A stretch of DNA of 64,000 bases from Gammaproteobacteria bacterium (GTDB lineage Bacteria; Pseudomonadota; Gammaproteobacteria; Steroidobacterales; Steroidobacteraceae), in contig JAQGOF010000004.1 in the NCBI GenBank assembly GCA_028293745.1, positions 1 to 64,000 on the forward strand. Direction: 5' to 3'. A program made the translations under genes and the position numbers. The notes under the pieces were generated by a model. That model was not told where the DNA came from. It saw only the letters and a list, made by a program, of their open reading frames with translations, and made no database searches. Positions 17,557 through 26,460 of this stretch are shown here, in pieces. Numbering within the stretch: position 1 is the first letter of the stretch; each line of letters begins with the position of its first letter.

Positions 17557-18387
17557 TTGCTACGACTGATTGTGCTCGTCCTGTCACTTGCGACGATCCC
17601 ACTGACCGCCAAGGCTGACGTCGTGGGCGCAGTCAACGAGGCCCGAGTCCACGGCTGCCACGCGAACCCAGGGACCACTCCCAAGCTGCGCGAGAACGCA
17701 AGGCTGAATGAGGCGGCGCGCCGTCTCTCCCGCGGCGAGACATTGCAAGGTGCGTCCCAAAAGGCCGGCTATCGGTCAGTCACCTCCGCGTCCCTCCAGA
17801 TAACCAACGTGCCAGACGATCGCGATATAGAACAAATCGTCGCTCGACAGTTCTGCTCTCAGATCACTGGCCGCGATCTGCAGGACATCGGCACCTATCG
17901 CCGCGGGCCGGACGTGTGGCTGCTGGTCGCCGCGCCCTTCGTACCTCCAGCCCCGATGGACCGACAAGCGGTCAGTCGCCGTGTACTCGAGCTGACCAAC
18001 CAGGCACGCTCACATGCGCGCCGCTGCGGCGCCGAAGCGTTCCCTGCAGCGCCGCCTCTCACATTGGCCCCGCCTACCCTCGAGCGCGCCGCTCTCGAGC
18101 ATTCGCAGGATATGGCCAACCACAGTTACATGGACCATATCGGCCGCAATGGCAGTACGCCGGCGGACCGTGTCACCCGAGCCGGCTACAAGTGGAAAGC
18201 CATCGGTGAAAATCTGGCGAGCGGTGTGATGACACCCGAGAACGTCGTCAACGGCTGGGTGGGCAGCCCCCATCACTGCGAGAACCTGATGAGCTCACGG
18301 TTCACGCAGATGGCCGTCGCTTACGCGGTCAATCCGTCGAGCAGCGGTGGAATCTACTGGACCCAGCTGTTTGGCACGGCGCCGTAG
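17557..18387 (+). CDS. Exported CAP/SCP protein with degenerate second CAP-like half
   Basis: A 276-residue exported protein. I choose the TTG at 17557, which follows GAGGAG by 6 bases and gives a compact signal peptide (RLIVLVLSLATIPLTAKA); an ATG at 17530 is the alternative. Residues about 20-130 (VGAVNEARVHGC..., VARQFCSQI, VWLLVAAP) resemble a shortened CAP domain without its His/Glu site. Residues about 145-276 form a full CAP domain with LEHSQDMANHSYMDHIG, AIGENLASG and SPHHCENLMS. The CAP fold binds lipids or acts in the cell wall; its function here is unknown. Confidence 0.75.
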   Translation: MLRLIVLVLSLATIPLTAKADVVGAVNEARVHGCHANPGTTPKLRENARLNEAARRLSRGETLQGASQKAGYRSVTSASLQITNVPDDRDIEQIVARQFCSQITGRDLQDIGTYRRGPDVWLLVAAPFVPPAPMDRQAVSRRVLELTNQARSHARRCGAEAFPAAPPLTLAPPTLERAALEHSQDMANHSYMDHIGRNGSTPADRVTRAGYKWKAIGENLASGVMTPENVVNGWVGSPHHCENLMSSRFTQMAVAYAVNPSSSGGIYWTQLFGTAP

Positions 18388-18427
18388 GCGTGACACTCCG
18401 CACCAATGGTGGCGCCAGCCGCCAGCC

Positions 18428-20227
18428 TCAGCTCGACCCAACAGCAAACAACTTCATCTGCGACAACCCTGACACAGCAGGCGGCGACACCCAGCTCGAC
18501 AGGTCCGCGACCTTGTCGCCCACCGCCAGCATGCAGGAACAGCCGGCCTTCGCCTTCGCGGCACGCTTCGTCTCGCGAAGCGCGTCAGCAAGCCCCTCCG
18601 CCGTGACCTGGCGGAGCCCGTCAACCTCAACTGCTGCGATCGACGCACTCAGCAGCGGGAACCGCCGTTCCATGCCGTCACGGTCAATCCCATCGAGCCC
18701 GCCGGCCTGGCGGTGTTCGATGGAATGGAAATTCAACAGCGACGCCTCGAGCTCCTCCACGATTGCCATGAGGCGCAGCGACCAATCCTGGCTGCGCATG
18801 AGAAACACAAAGTCATCGCCGCCAACATGCCCGACGAAATCGACACGGGGCCTTGCCGCGTGCGTCACGACCTGTGCAACGTGCAGCAGCACCTGATCGC
18901 CGCGCGCGTACCCATATGCATCGTTGAATGCCTTGAAGTGATCGAGATCCAGATGGCATGCAACGAATGCGCGGCGGCCAGCCAGCCATTGCGCAATGTG
19001 TGTTTGAATCTCCCGGTTGCCTGGCAGCCCGGTAAGCGGATTCGAATGTTTGGCCGCCTGAATCTGCTGGACAGTGATGTGCCGGAGCAGATCGATCGTC
19101 CGCCCCATTCCAAGATAACGCCCGTTCCGGGTGACGATGAAATCGTCGCGAGGCCGGCCCGCAGTTCGAGCAGTTACGAGCCGGCTGACCTGATCGAGAC
19201 GGGCTCGTGCGTCAATCTGCACCGCCGCCCGATTCATCACGCTCGCAATGGGTTTGCGGTTGTAAACTTCCGGATGCAACGGCCGGCTCAGAAAGATGAG
19301 CAGGTCGTCGCGGTGAACCATCCCGACAGGGCGCTCGCCCTCGAGTACCGCCAACGCGGTCCACGAAGGCTGGTTTCGGAACAGCTCCACGACCTCGGCG
19401 ACGTGCACAGACGAATCAACGCCGGGAATCTGCAGCACGAGGTGCCCCGCGCAGTCGGCGTTCGCACCTGATTTGGCCGCTTCGAGGGAATTCAGCAGGA
19501 TCGTGTCCAATTTGGGGCTGCGCTCGGGATAACCCAACAGGTAGCCCTGCACGTAATCCACGCCAAGCTCGAGCGCGAGGGCGAACTGCTCGCGGTTCTC
19601 GACGCCCTCAGCGATGATCCGGCACCCCGTCACCCGCCCCATGTCCACGACGGACCGAAGGATCTCGCTACGCACTGCGTCCTTCTCGACGCCAGCGACG
19701 AAGTATCGATCGACCTTCGCGTAGTCCGGGCGGATCACCGACCAGGTCTTCAACCCCGACGAACCGGCCCCCAGGTCATCAATGGCGATATCGCAACCCA
19801 TCGCACGCAAAGGAGCAACAGCCGCCGCGAGCAGTGTTTCGTCCTCACTGAGCCCATGTTCGGTGAGCTCGATCACGACGTCGTGAGGATCGATCCGCGC
19901 CGCAGCGAGCTCATCCCCCAGCCAGTCGGAGAAGTCGTGCCAGTCGATCAGCGTCTGCGGCAGCACGTTCAGGAACAGCCGCCCCTGTAACCGCAGCTGC
20001 CGAAAGCTTCCCAAGGCAGAATGGATGCAGGCCCGCTCGAGCTCCACGCTCATTCCGCTTCGCGCGGCCGCCGCGATCAGGGCAAGCGGGGAATTCAGCT
20101 CATGCCCCTGCGGGCCCCGGGTCAATGCCTCGTAGCCAATGGCCTCCCGGGTCGCGCCATCGAGAATGGGCTGAAAGAGAGTGTGCAAGCCCCCGCTTAT
20201 AAGCAGCGTTCTTATTGCGTCTGCCAT
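18428..20227 (-). CDS. EAL-CBS-GGDEF protein, likely c-di-GMP phosphodiesterase
   Basis: A protein of about 600 residues with an unusual order: EAL domain first (about 10-245), then a CBS pair (about 275-390), then GGDEF (about 420-570). The EAL catalytic set looks intact: YEALTRG, FLNVLP, IELTEH, AIDDLGAG, KVDRYF, AEGVE and VQGYLLG. The GGDEF site reads VGGDDF, a Glu to Asp change that may weaken cyclase activity. CBS pairs usually bind adenine nucleotides, so energy-dependent control of c-di-GMP hydrolysis is a reasonable inference. The start could be 20227 or 20281. Confidence 0.8.
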   Translation of the reverse strand: MADAIRTLLISGGLHTLFQPILDGATREAIGYEALTRGPQGHELNSPLALIAAAARSGMSVELERACIHSALGSFRQLRLQGRLFLNVLPQTLIDWHDFSDWLGDELAAARIDPHDVVIELTEHGLSEDETLLAAAVAPLRAMGCDIAIDDLGAGSSGLKTWSVIRPDYAKVDRYFVAGVEKDAVRSEILRSVVDMGRVTGCRIIAEGVENREQFALALELGVDYVQGYLLGYPERSPKLDTILLNSLEAAKSGANADCAGHLVLQIPGVDSSVHVAEVVELFRNQPSWTALAVLEGERPVGMVHRDDLLIFLSRPLHPEVYNRKPIASVMNRAAVQIDARARLDQVSRLVTARTAGRPRDDFIVTRNGRYLGMGRTIDLLRHITVQQIQAAKHSNPLTGLPGNREIQTHIAQWLAGRRAFVACHLDLDHFKAFNDAYGYARGDQVLLHVAQVVTHAARPRVDFVGHVGGDDFVFLMRSQDWSLRLMAIVEELEASLLNFHSIEHRQAGGLDGIDRDGMERRFPLLSASIAAVEVDGLRQVTAEGLADALRETKRAAKAKAGCSCMLAVGDKVADLSSWVSPPAVSGLSQMKLFAVGSS

Positions 20228-20453
20228 TTCACGTAAAGGTACCGTCGCCGCGAATGGCCTTGTGTGACCTACTCGCCACACCGGCGCGCAGCATGCATGA
20301 AAATTTAATTACAGCAGATGACCGCATGGCCAGAGGGGTCATAACGGTCCAACAGCATTACCTTTTTGGTTGGATTCCGTTCACTGTCCAACGAGCGCAT
20401 CCGGGCGGGCATCGCTACAGTCCGAGCCTTTCCAAGAGACTGGGGACCGCACG

Positions 20454-21356
20454 ATGGACAACGTCGACGGCAAGGTCGCCTTCATCACCGGCGGCGCAAG
20501 CGGCATTGGCCTCGGGTTGGCAAAGGTCCTGGTGAAGGCGGGCGCAAAGGTGGTCATGGCTGACGTCCGCCAGGATCACCTGGATGAAGCCGGAGAATGG
20601 TTCGCCGGAAATGGCCAAAAGGACAGTGTCTTAGGTCTCCGCCTGGACGTGACCGACCGCACCGCCTACGCAGACGCCGCCGAACAGTCGCTGCGTACCT
20701 TCGGGAAGATGCACATCCTCGTGAACAATGCCGGGATGGGAATCAGCGGCTCCGTCAAGCAAGCCAGGTTCGACGACTGGGACTGGGGCCTCGGTGTGAT
20801 GATCGGTGGTGTCATCAACGGCATCACGACCTTCCTGCCCCACCTGCTCGCGCACGGCGAAGGTGGCCACATAGTCAACACGTCGTCCATGGCGGCGGTC
20901 ATTCCGGTCAAGAACTTCTCAATCTACGGCACCGCAAAAATGGCCATGATCGGTCTGTCAGAGTGCCTGCGCGCAGACCTGGCCGAGGACAACATCGGCG
21001 CCTCGGCTTTCTGCCCCGGCCCGGTGCAGTCGAACATCCGCGAAAGCGGCCAGACCCGCCCGGAAAAGTATCGGCGCAACAGCGGGCTTGCAGTGCAGGA
21101 ACAGCAGTTGGCGGCGCGGTCGAACAGCCCGCTGTGGATGGATCCCGTCGAGTGCGGCGAGCGGATCCTGCGGGGCATCCGCCGCAACGATCTCTACATT
21201 TTCACGCATCCCGAATTCAAGGACGGCACGGCCGAGCACTTCGCAGCCATGCTGGCCGCATTCCCCGACGAGCCGATCAACACGGAACGCGCCAACGCCA
21301 TCCGCTATCTGCTGAGCAACCCGATCTTCAAAGAGGAACTGGCCAAGAAACGCTAA
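20454..21356 (+). CDS. SDR dehydrogenase, LigD-like (C-alpha dehydrogenase type)
   Basis: A 300-residue short-chain dehydrogenase. It has the NAD(P) motif TGGASGIGLG, NNAG, the catalytic Ser in VNTSS, and YGTAK carrying Tyr and Lys. Remembered Sphingobium LigD shares several family-specific stretches: FDDWDWGLGV and GVINGITTFLP, NIRESGQTRPEKY, and LYIFTHPEFKDGTAEHF. LigD oxidises the benzylic alcohol of lignin beta-O-4 ethers. Two LigF-like GST genes converge on it, supporting that role, but these SDRs also act on other substrates. Starts at 20454, where homology begins. Confidence 0.75.
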   Translation: MDNVDGKVAFITGGASGIGLGLAKVLVKAGAKVVMADVRQDHLDEAGEWFAGNGQKDSVLGLRLDVTDRTAYADAAEQSLRTFGKMHILVNNAGMGISGSVKQARFDDWDWGLGVMIGGVINGITTFLPHLLAHGEGGHIVNTSSMAAVIPVKNFSIYGTAKMAMIGLSECLRADLAEDNIGASAFCPGPVQSNIRESGQTRPEKYRRNSGLAVQEQQLAARSNSPLWMDPVECGERILRGIRRNDLYIFTHPEFKDGTAEHFAAMLAAFPDEPINTERANAIRYLLSNPIFKEELAKKR

Positions 21357-22135
21357 CCCCAGCGCGACGGTTCCGCTCCAGGCACGAATGCCTCGTGCGG
21401 CCTGCCAGTTCGACTCAGCGCGAGTGCCTTCCTGACCGCCGGCCGCTCGTGCATCCTCGCGAGGAAGTCAACGATCCGGGGCGTCGCCCGCGCGTTCACG
21501 AGATCGGGCGTGAGTGTTGGAAGAGACCGCAGCAGCGCGAACGCGTCGATGTCCGCGATGGAGTAGGCAGAGCCGGCGAGCCAGGGCGAGCTGCTCAGGG
21601 TCTGCTCGACCCCGCCGAGCGGAAACTGCAGGCGGCTCGCCACCAACTTCTCATCATAGGCGCCGTCGATCAACGCCATCCAGGCGTTGCGCCGCTCCTG
21701 TGGCTCGAGCGCCTCGAGCCGCAACTTCAAGGTCCGCGGGTCCCGGCTCTTCAACATGGGAACCAGATACCTGTAACATCCAAGCACGCTCACATCCGCA
21801 CCCAGGCCACCCAGGAATTGCGCCGACGCGCGCGCCCGGTAGTGTGCGAACGCATCCCCGGGACGCAGGTCCATTCCCGGCAGCGCCTCGGCGATGTACT
21901 CCAACATGAAGAACGAGCTGCTGATGATCGTGTCGCCGTGCACGAGGACCGGTCCCTCGCGCTCCAGCTGCAGATCACTTTCCGTGTTGCGCGGAAAGTC
22001 CGGCGCAAATTGTTCGAACTGCGTTGGATCGAACCAGCGGCTGGTGAAGCGTGCCGCCTTCTCCTCGAGCGCAATCAGCGGCTTCAGGAAGTACGTGTTG
22101 GGCTCCCAGTGACACAACTCCAGCCGGTCGCTCAT
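21353..22135 (-). CDS. Glutathione S-transferase family protein, partner GST
   Basis: A 260-residue thioredoxin-fold GST: N-terminal domain RLELCHWEPNTYFLKPLIAL to GPVLVHGDTIISSSFFMLEY, and an all-helical C-terminal domain. It shares the HWEPN and KP..AL pattern with the upstream GST but is divergent in the middle. Its ATG overlaps the stop of that gene as ATGA, so the two are translationally coupled and may form a heterodimer. Its own stop overlaps the SDR stop by 4 bases. The frame runs open upstream to 22603, but only this part shows GST features. Confidence 0.75.
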   Translation of the reverse strand: MSDRLELCHWEPNTYFLKPLIALEEKAARFTSRWFDPTQFEQFAPDFPRNTESDLQLEREGPVLVHGDTIISSSFFMLEYIAEALPGMDLRPGDAFAHYRARASAQFLGGLGADVSVLGCYRYLVPMLKSRDPRTLKLRLEALEPQERRNAWMALIDGAYDEKLVASRLQFPLGGVEQTLSSSPWLAGSAYSIADIDAFALLRSLPTLTPDLVNARATPRIVDFLARMHERPAVRKALALSRTGRPHEAFVPGAEPSRWG

Positions 22136-22887
22136 GTGCGCTCCAACATCTTGATGCGCGATGCCATCTGGGTGCGCCCCTTTGCCCAGGTCTGCTTCGC
22201 GGCGGGCCGCTCGTAGATCCGGCGCAACCACTCCATGATGCGCGGCGTGCACTCGTCGTTGCAGCGTTCGGGCTGGGACAGCGGCAGCGCGTAGCCGAGA
22301 TTGAATCCGTTGATGTCGCCCAGCGAATAGGTCTCGCCGGCAATCCAGGTATGCCCGGTGAGATGCCGCTCGAGAACGCCGACCGCGAAAGCAACCCGGC
22401 GGCGCGATTCCGCCAGCTCCGCCGCGGTGAATTCGTTGAACAGCGCCTTGCGCCACGCAACGCGCCGCGATTCGAGCGGGATCCGGTCGATCGCCTCCCG
22501 CAACTCCTGCGGATCCCGCTGCCGCGCGGCGGGACCCACGAACACGGACCAGCCGATCATGCTCAGCGAAGGCGCGAAGTAGGAATCGAAAAAACGCATC
22601 CACCAGCGCATGCGCCAGCGCTCGACGGGATCCGCGGGTCGCAACGGCGGACCGTCGAACTGCTCGTCGATGTATTCCATCATCGGCGTGGATTCGGTGA
22701 GAACGCGGCCGTCGTGCACCAGCGCCGGTATGGTGCCATCCGGATTGACCTCGAGGTACTCGGGCTGGTGCTGGTCGAACTTGAGCAGATCCAGGTAGTG
22801 GCTGCGATATTCGACGCCCTTCTCGGCAAGGGTCAGCATGGGTTTGCCGGAATTTGCATTCGGCTCCCAGTGATACAGGGTCAACAT
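22132..22887 (-). CDS. Glutathione S-transferase, LigF-like beta-etherase family
   Basis: A 251-residue GST starting at 22887, with GGAG 6 bases upstream. The pattern LYHWEPNANSGKPMLTLAEKG, LLKFDQHQPEYLEVNPDG, VPALVHDG-type IPALVHDGRVLTEST, LRPADPVERWRMR and SMIGW closely follows remembered LigF, the glutathione-dependent beta-etherase that cleaves lignin beta-O-4 ethers. The C-terminal domain carries the ETYSLGDINGFNLG motif expected of GSTs. Together with the LigD-like SDR it suggests aryl-ether catabolism; plain detoxification is the alternative. Confidence 0.75.
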   Translation of the reverse strand: MLTLYHWEPNANSGKPMLTLAEKGVEYRSHYLDLLKFDQHQPEYLEVNPDGTIPALVHDGRVLTESTPMMEYIDEQFDGPPLRPADPVERWRMRWWMRFFDSYFAPSLSMIGWSVFVGPAARQRDPQELREAIDRIPLESRRVAWRKALFNEFTAAELAESRRRVAFAVGVLERHLTGHTWIAGETYSLGDINGFNLGYALPLSQPERCNDECTPRIMEWLRRIYERPAAKQTWAKGRTQMASRIKMLERT

Positions 22888-23085
22888 TCCGCTCTCCAAG
22901 GCGGTGTGCGTGACACGGAAGCTTGCCCGCGTGGCGATCGCCTTACTCGACGGATGGCGAAATGCAACGCGACGCCCAGGGAACGTCTGCGACCTTCATC
23001 GCGGTATCCGCTTCAGGTTTCGCTTCGCTAGACTGTGACACTTGCTGCAGGACGGCAGACAACCCTTTGGAGCGCGCTGGTCATT

Positions 23086-24744
23086 ATGTCCACAACGGAT
23101 GTCTTTCCCATACCCGCCACACCCTCCTTCCTTTCCCGGGAACGAACCATTGCGAGCCCCGGATTCAGCCGCTGGCTGGTACCCCCCGCCGCGCTGGCCA
23201 TTCACCTGTGTATCGGCATGGCCTACGGGTTTTCCGTCTTCTGGCTGCCGCTGTCCAAGGCCATCGGCATCACCGAATCCGTCGAGTGCCCGAAGGAGAT
23301 CACCTTTCTCGCGCGCGTGTTCTCCGCGACGTGCGACTGGAAGTTGTACATGCTCGGGTGGACATACACGCTCTTCTTCGTGTTCCTGGGATCGGCCGCG
23401 GCCATCTGGGGCGGTTGGCTCGAGCGTGCAGGACCGCGCAAGGCAGGCGTCGTAGCAGCCGTTTGCTGGTGCGGCGGACTCGTCATCTCCGCCGGCGGCA
23501 TCATGCTGCACCAGTTGTGGATGTTGTGGCTGGGTTCCGGTGTCATTGGCGGAATTGGCCTGGGATTGGGCTATATCTCGCCCGTATCCACGCTCATCAA
23601 GTGGTTTCCCGACCGCCGGGGCATGGCGACCGGTTTGGCGATCATGGGCTTCGGCGGCGGAGCCATGATCGGTGCGCCGCTCGCCGACCGATTGATGAAG
23701 CTCTATGCCACACCCGCCTCGGTGGGCGTGTGGGAAACCTTCCTGACACTCGCGGCCATCTACTTCGTCTTCATGATGGCAGGCGCGCTCAGCTATCGTG
23801 TTCCGCCGGATGGCTGGCGCCCATCTACTTGGGATCCCTCCAAGGCCACCAGCAAGAAGCTGGTCACCGACAGGAATGTGCATCTGAGTGTGGCCTGGCG
23901 CACACCGCAGTTCTGGTTGTTGTGGGGCGTGCTGTGCCTCAACGTCAGTGCCGGAATCGGCATTCTCGGCATGGCCTCGCCGTTGCTGCAGGAAGTCTTT
24001 GGCGGTCGGCTGATCGGCGTCTCGGCCACCATCGATGAGTTGACCGCGGCCCAGAAGACGCAGATCGCTGCAATCGCCGCTGGCTTCACCGGCCTGCTGT
24101 CGCTTTTCAACATCGCCGGCAGAATCTTCTGGGCTTCGTTGTCCGACCGTCTCGGCCGCAAGATGACCTATGCCGTGTTCTTCGTGCTGGGAATTGCTCT
24201 GTACAGCTCGATCCCATGGACCGCGGCAACCGTTAACCTCGCGTTGTTCGTCGCGTTCTTCTGCGTGGCGTTGTCGATGTACGGTGGAGGCTTCGCCACT
24301 GTGCCCGCGTACCTCGCGGACCTGTTCGGTACCCGGATGGTTGGTGCCATACACGGGCGGCTGCTGACGGCTTGGTCTACCGCGGGAGTGCTGGGCCCGG
24401 TGCTCGTGAACTACATCCGGGACTACCAGATCGATCACGGCGTGGCGCGGGCTCAGGCCTACAGCCTCACTATGTTCATCCTGGCAGCCCTGCTGGCAGC
24501 GGGATTCATCTGTAACCTTCTGATCAAGCCCGTCGATCCGAAAAACTACATGACGCCCGAGCAGATCGCGGCGGCTGATGCGGCTGAGAAGGCGAAGAAC
24601 GTTGCCCTGCCTCCACCGGCCGCCTCGGCCGCCGGTGAAGCGCGGCCGACCTGGCTCATCCCCGCAGCCTGGCTGGCAGTGTGGGTGCCTCTGGGTTGGG
24701 GAATCTGGGTCACTCTGCAGAAGGCCGTACTGCTGTTCAAGTAG
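23086..24744 (+). CDS. OFA-type MFS transporter with fused C-terminal small-subunit segment
   Basis: A 552-residue major facilitator of the oxalate/formate antiporter-like family. It has 12 predicted membrane spans, the loop KWFPDRRGMATGLAIMGFGGG, and a large loop after span 6. After the last transporter helix and an Ala/Pro-rich linker, the final 30 residues (WLIPAAWLAVWVPLGWGIW and onward) form one more hydrophobic segment. That resembles the tiny separate small subunit often encoded next to OFA transporters. Substrate is unknown; the adjacent LigF/LigD-like genes make an aromatic or carboxylate plausible. Start at 23086. Confidence 0.75.
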   Translation: MSTTDVFPIPATPSFLSRERTIASPGFSRWLVPPAALAIHLCIGMAYGFSVFWLPLSKAIGITESVECPKEITFLARVFSATCDWKLYMLGWTYTLFFVFLGSAAAIWGGWLERAGPRKAGVVAAVCWCGGLVISAGGIMLHQLWMLWLGSGVIGGIGLGLGYISPVSTLIKWFPDRRGMATGLAIMGFGGGAMIGAPLADRLMKLYATPASVGVWETFLTLAAIYFVFMMAGALSYRVPPDGWRPSTWDPSKATSKKLVTDRNVHLSVAWRTPQFWLLWGVLCLNVSAGIGILGMASPLLQEVFGGRLIGVSATIDELTAAQKTQIAAIAAGFTGLLSLFNIAGRIFWASLSDRLGRKMTYAVFFVLGIALYSSIPWTAATVNLALFVAFFCVALSMYGGGFATVPAYLADLFGTRMVGAIHGRLLTAWSTAGVLGPVLVNYIRDYQIDHGVARAQAYSLTMFILAALLAAGFICNLLIKPVDPKNYMTPEQIAAADAAEKAKNVALPPPAASAAGEARPTWLIPAAWLAVWVPLGWGIWVTLQKAVLLFK

Positions 24745-24782
24745 AATCCGCGACGCAAAATCCAAGCGTTGCGGAGTCTGTG

Positions 24783-25310
24783 ATGGCAGAGGTCGAAATT
24801 CATACCGGGCACGATCACCCGGGAGATCACTTTGCGCAGAGAGTCGGCGTGGCGATCGGCGTGATCGGCATCATTCTCGCCATTGTCACGATCGGCTCTC
24901 ACCGTGCCCATACCCAGGCCGTCATCAACCGCACCGAGGAGAACGACCAGTGGTCCTTCTATCAGGCGAAGAAAATCCGCCAGCAGATACTCGACGTCGG
25001 CGTTGACCTCGCCCGCACGCTGACTTCCGACGAGAGCAGGGTCCAGGGCGTCGTCGACAAGTACTCCAAGCAGAGCGCCCGCTATGCCGACGAGACCAAG
25101 GACATCGAAAAAGAAGCGCACGCCAAGCATGACGAGACTGCTCGCGAGGAAGGACGCGCAATCCGCCTGGACATCGGAGAAGGATTCCTGGAGCTCGGGC
25201 TGGTGCTGTCGTCGCTTTACTTCCTGTCCAAGCGCAAGTTCTTCCCGGTGCTCGGCATCACCGCGGCCGTGATTGGAACCGCGCTGGGCGTGGCAGGCTT
25301 CCTCGCCTAG
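24783..25310 (+). CDS. DUF4337 family membrane protein
   Basis: A 175-residue protein with a hydrophobic span at about residues 20-40 (VGVAIGVIGIILAIVTIGS), a charged helical middle (EENDQWSFYQAKKIRQQ..., ADETKDIEKEAHAKHDE) and two C-terminal hydrophobic segments. This matches the DUF4337 layout; function is unknown. A CGGAG ribosome site precedes the ATG. It follows the transporter by 38 bases and overlaps the convergent DUF4184 gene by 4 bases. Confidence 0.75.
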   Translation: MAEVEIHTGHDHPGDHFAQRVGVAIGVIGIILAIVTIGSHRAHTQAVINRTEENDQWSFYQAKKIRQQILDVGVDLARTLTSDESRVQGVVDKYSKQSARYADETKDIEKEAHAKHDETAREEGRAIRLDIGEGFLELGLVLSSLYFLSKRKFFPVLGITAAVIGTALGVAGFLA

Positions 25311-26083
25311 CGGGCCGGCTCGGGCTCCAGGCGGCGGCTGAGCAGGGTCACGACCCCTGCGGCGAGGTACAGCACCGCAAACCAGCCGATCGTGCGAGTG
25401 AGCAATAAGTAGCCCAGGTGGTAATAGCTGCTGGCGTTCCAGGCAAGGTACGCCCGCGAGACGCCGATCGACAGCGAGACGAACGCAATGACCGCCAGCA
25501 CGAGCCAGCTGGCTCGTGGCCGCGGCTGATTCTCCATGACCCCCGCTGGCACCCGCATCACGAGGCCTCGAAGCCAGATGGCCATCACGGCCAGTCCGAA
25601 CACGGAGCTCACGTACTGCAGCAGGTGACTGGTTGCAGTGTCCCATCCGAACACGGAGATGGGCGCGCTGAGAGCCGCAACACGCGTGGCCGTCCAGCCT
25701 GTCTGATGCGTGAACGAATCCCAGGCGATGTGCGTCCACGAGCCGATCAGAATCGATAACAGCGCTACCGGCCAGTGCAGTGGCCGCGCAGTGAAGCGCT
25801 CGATGGATCGCAGACATATCCACCGTACACGGGCACCGAGCAATACTGTGAGCGGCTCCCGCAAGAGCACGGTCAGTATCAGCAGGGCCATGCCCATCGG
25901 CAGACATATGAAAATGGACCCATACAGCGAATGAGTATCCGGAAATAATGCCCGACCGAACCGTGTGGGAAGAAAATACGGTACGTCAGGCACGAGGCTG
26001 CCGATGATCAGGGGAACCGTCTGCAGGAATCTGGAGCGGCGCAGCGGCAGAATGGCTGCCGGGTGCGCGAAGGTGAATGGCAT
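25307..26083 (-). CDS. DUF4184 family membrane protein
   Basis: A 258-residue multi-span membrane protein beginning MPFTFAHPAAILPL, the N-terminal signature of DUF4184. The conserved SLVPDVPYF and SWTHIAWDSFTH segments place His and Asp near the membrane face, reminiscent of metal-dependent membrane hydrolases such as YdjM. Function is not established. The start at 26083 is set by the signature. It overlaps the DUF4337 stop by 4 bases. Confidence 0.75.
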   Translation of the reverse strand: MPFTFAHPAAILPLRRSRFLQTVPLIIGSLVPDVPYFLPTRFGRALFPDTHSLYGSIFICLPMGMALLILTVLLREPLTVLLGARVRWICLRSIERFTARPLHWPVALLSILIGSWTHIAWDSFTHQTGWTATRVAALSAPISVFGWDTATSHLLQYVSSVFGLAVMAIWLRGLVMRVPAGVMENQPRPRASWLVLAVIAFVSLSIGVSRAYLAWNASSYYHLGYLLLTRTIGWFAVLYLAAGVVTLLSRRLEPEPAR

Positions 26084-26180
26084 AACGGGGAAAGGGTCGC
26101 AGATATCGCCCGCCACCTGCAAGTTTTTGAGCCCGGGACCCGCCCGTTGCGGGGTTGTTTGGGGGCCGGGGCCTTCCCGA

Positions 26181-26210
26181 CGGTGGGACGGGGCGCACCC
26201 CGCCCCACCG
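26181..26210 (-). terminator. GC-rich hairpin after gene remnant
   Basis: CGGTGGGACGGGG (26181-26193) pairs with CCCCGCCCCACCG (26198-26210) around a CGCA loop, with one mismatch. It lies just beyond the stop of the leftward remnant and glucokinase genes, where a terminator is expected. No T-run follows on either strand. Confidence 0.4.
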
Positions 26211-26220
26211 CGGCAGCGAA

Positions 26221-26460
26221 CTACTTCTCCCGTGCGTTGTGCTTCTTGCGGTACACCCGCGCGCTCTGCCGATTTTCAGACCGCTGCACACTGCGCTGCT
26301 CAGCAGCACCGATCCGTCCATTGGCTGCCGCGTTGGCCTCCTTGCGATCGACGTGGGCCTGTCCACGCTCCAGTGAACCAACTTCGTGGTTGGTCAGGGC
26401 GCCACTGTTGACACCGTTCGCGATCCGCTCCTGTGTTTCGGATAGACCCGCAGCGGATGC
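26221..26460 (-). pseudogene. Start-less C-terminal remnant of a small exported helical protein
   Basis: An open frame of 79 codons with no ATG, GTG or TTG near its front and an in-frame stop at 26461-26463. It reads ETQERIANGVNSGALTNHEV, then SLERGQAHVDRKEANAAANG and RVYRKKHNAREK. This matches a family of small secreted proteins in which a signal peptide normally precedes two such charged helical units. The signal peptide and start are missing. The frame overlaps the 3' end of the glucokinase gene by 67 bases, as if a deletion joined the two genes. Family recognition is from memory. Confidence 0.55.

Noticed and set aside
20346-20392. Repeated GTCCAAC/GTTGGA motifs between the EAL gene and the SDR gene
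   Set aside because: They could be an operator, but the spacing is irregular and no regulator adjoins.
22996-24765. Minus-strand open frame of 589 codons
   Set aside because: Antisense to the OFA-type transporter. Its sequence is low-information His/Gly/Arg text without domains.
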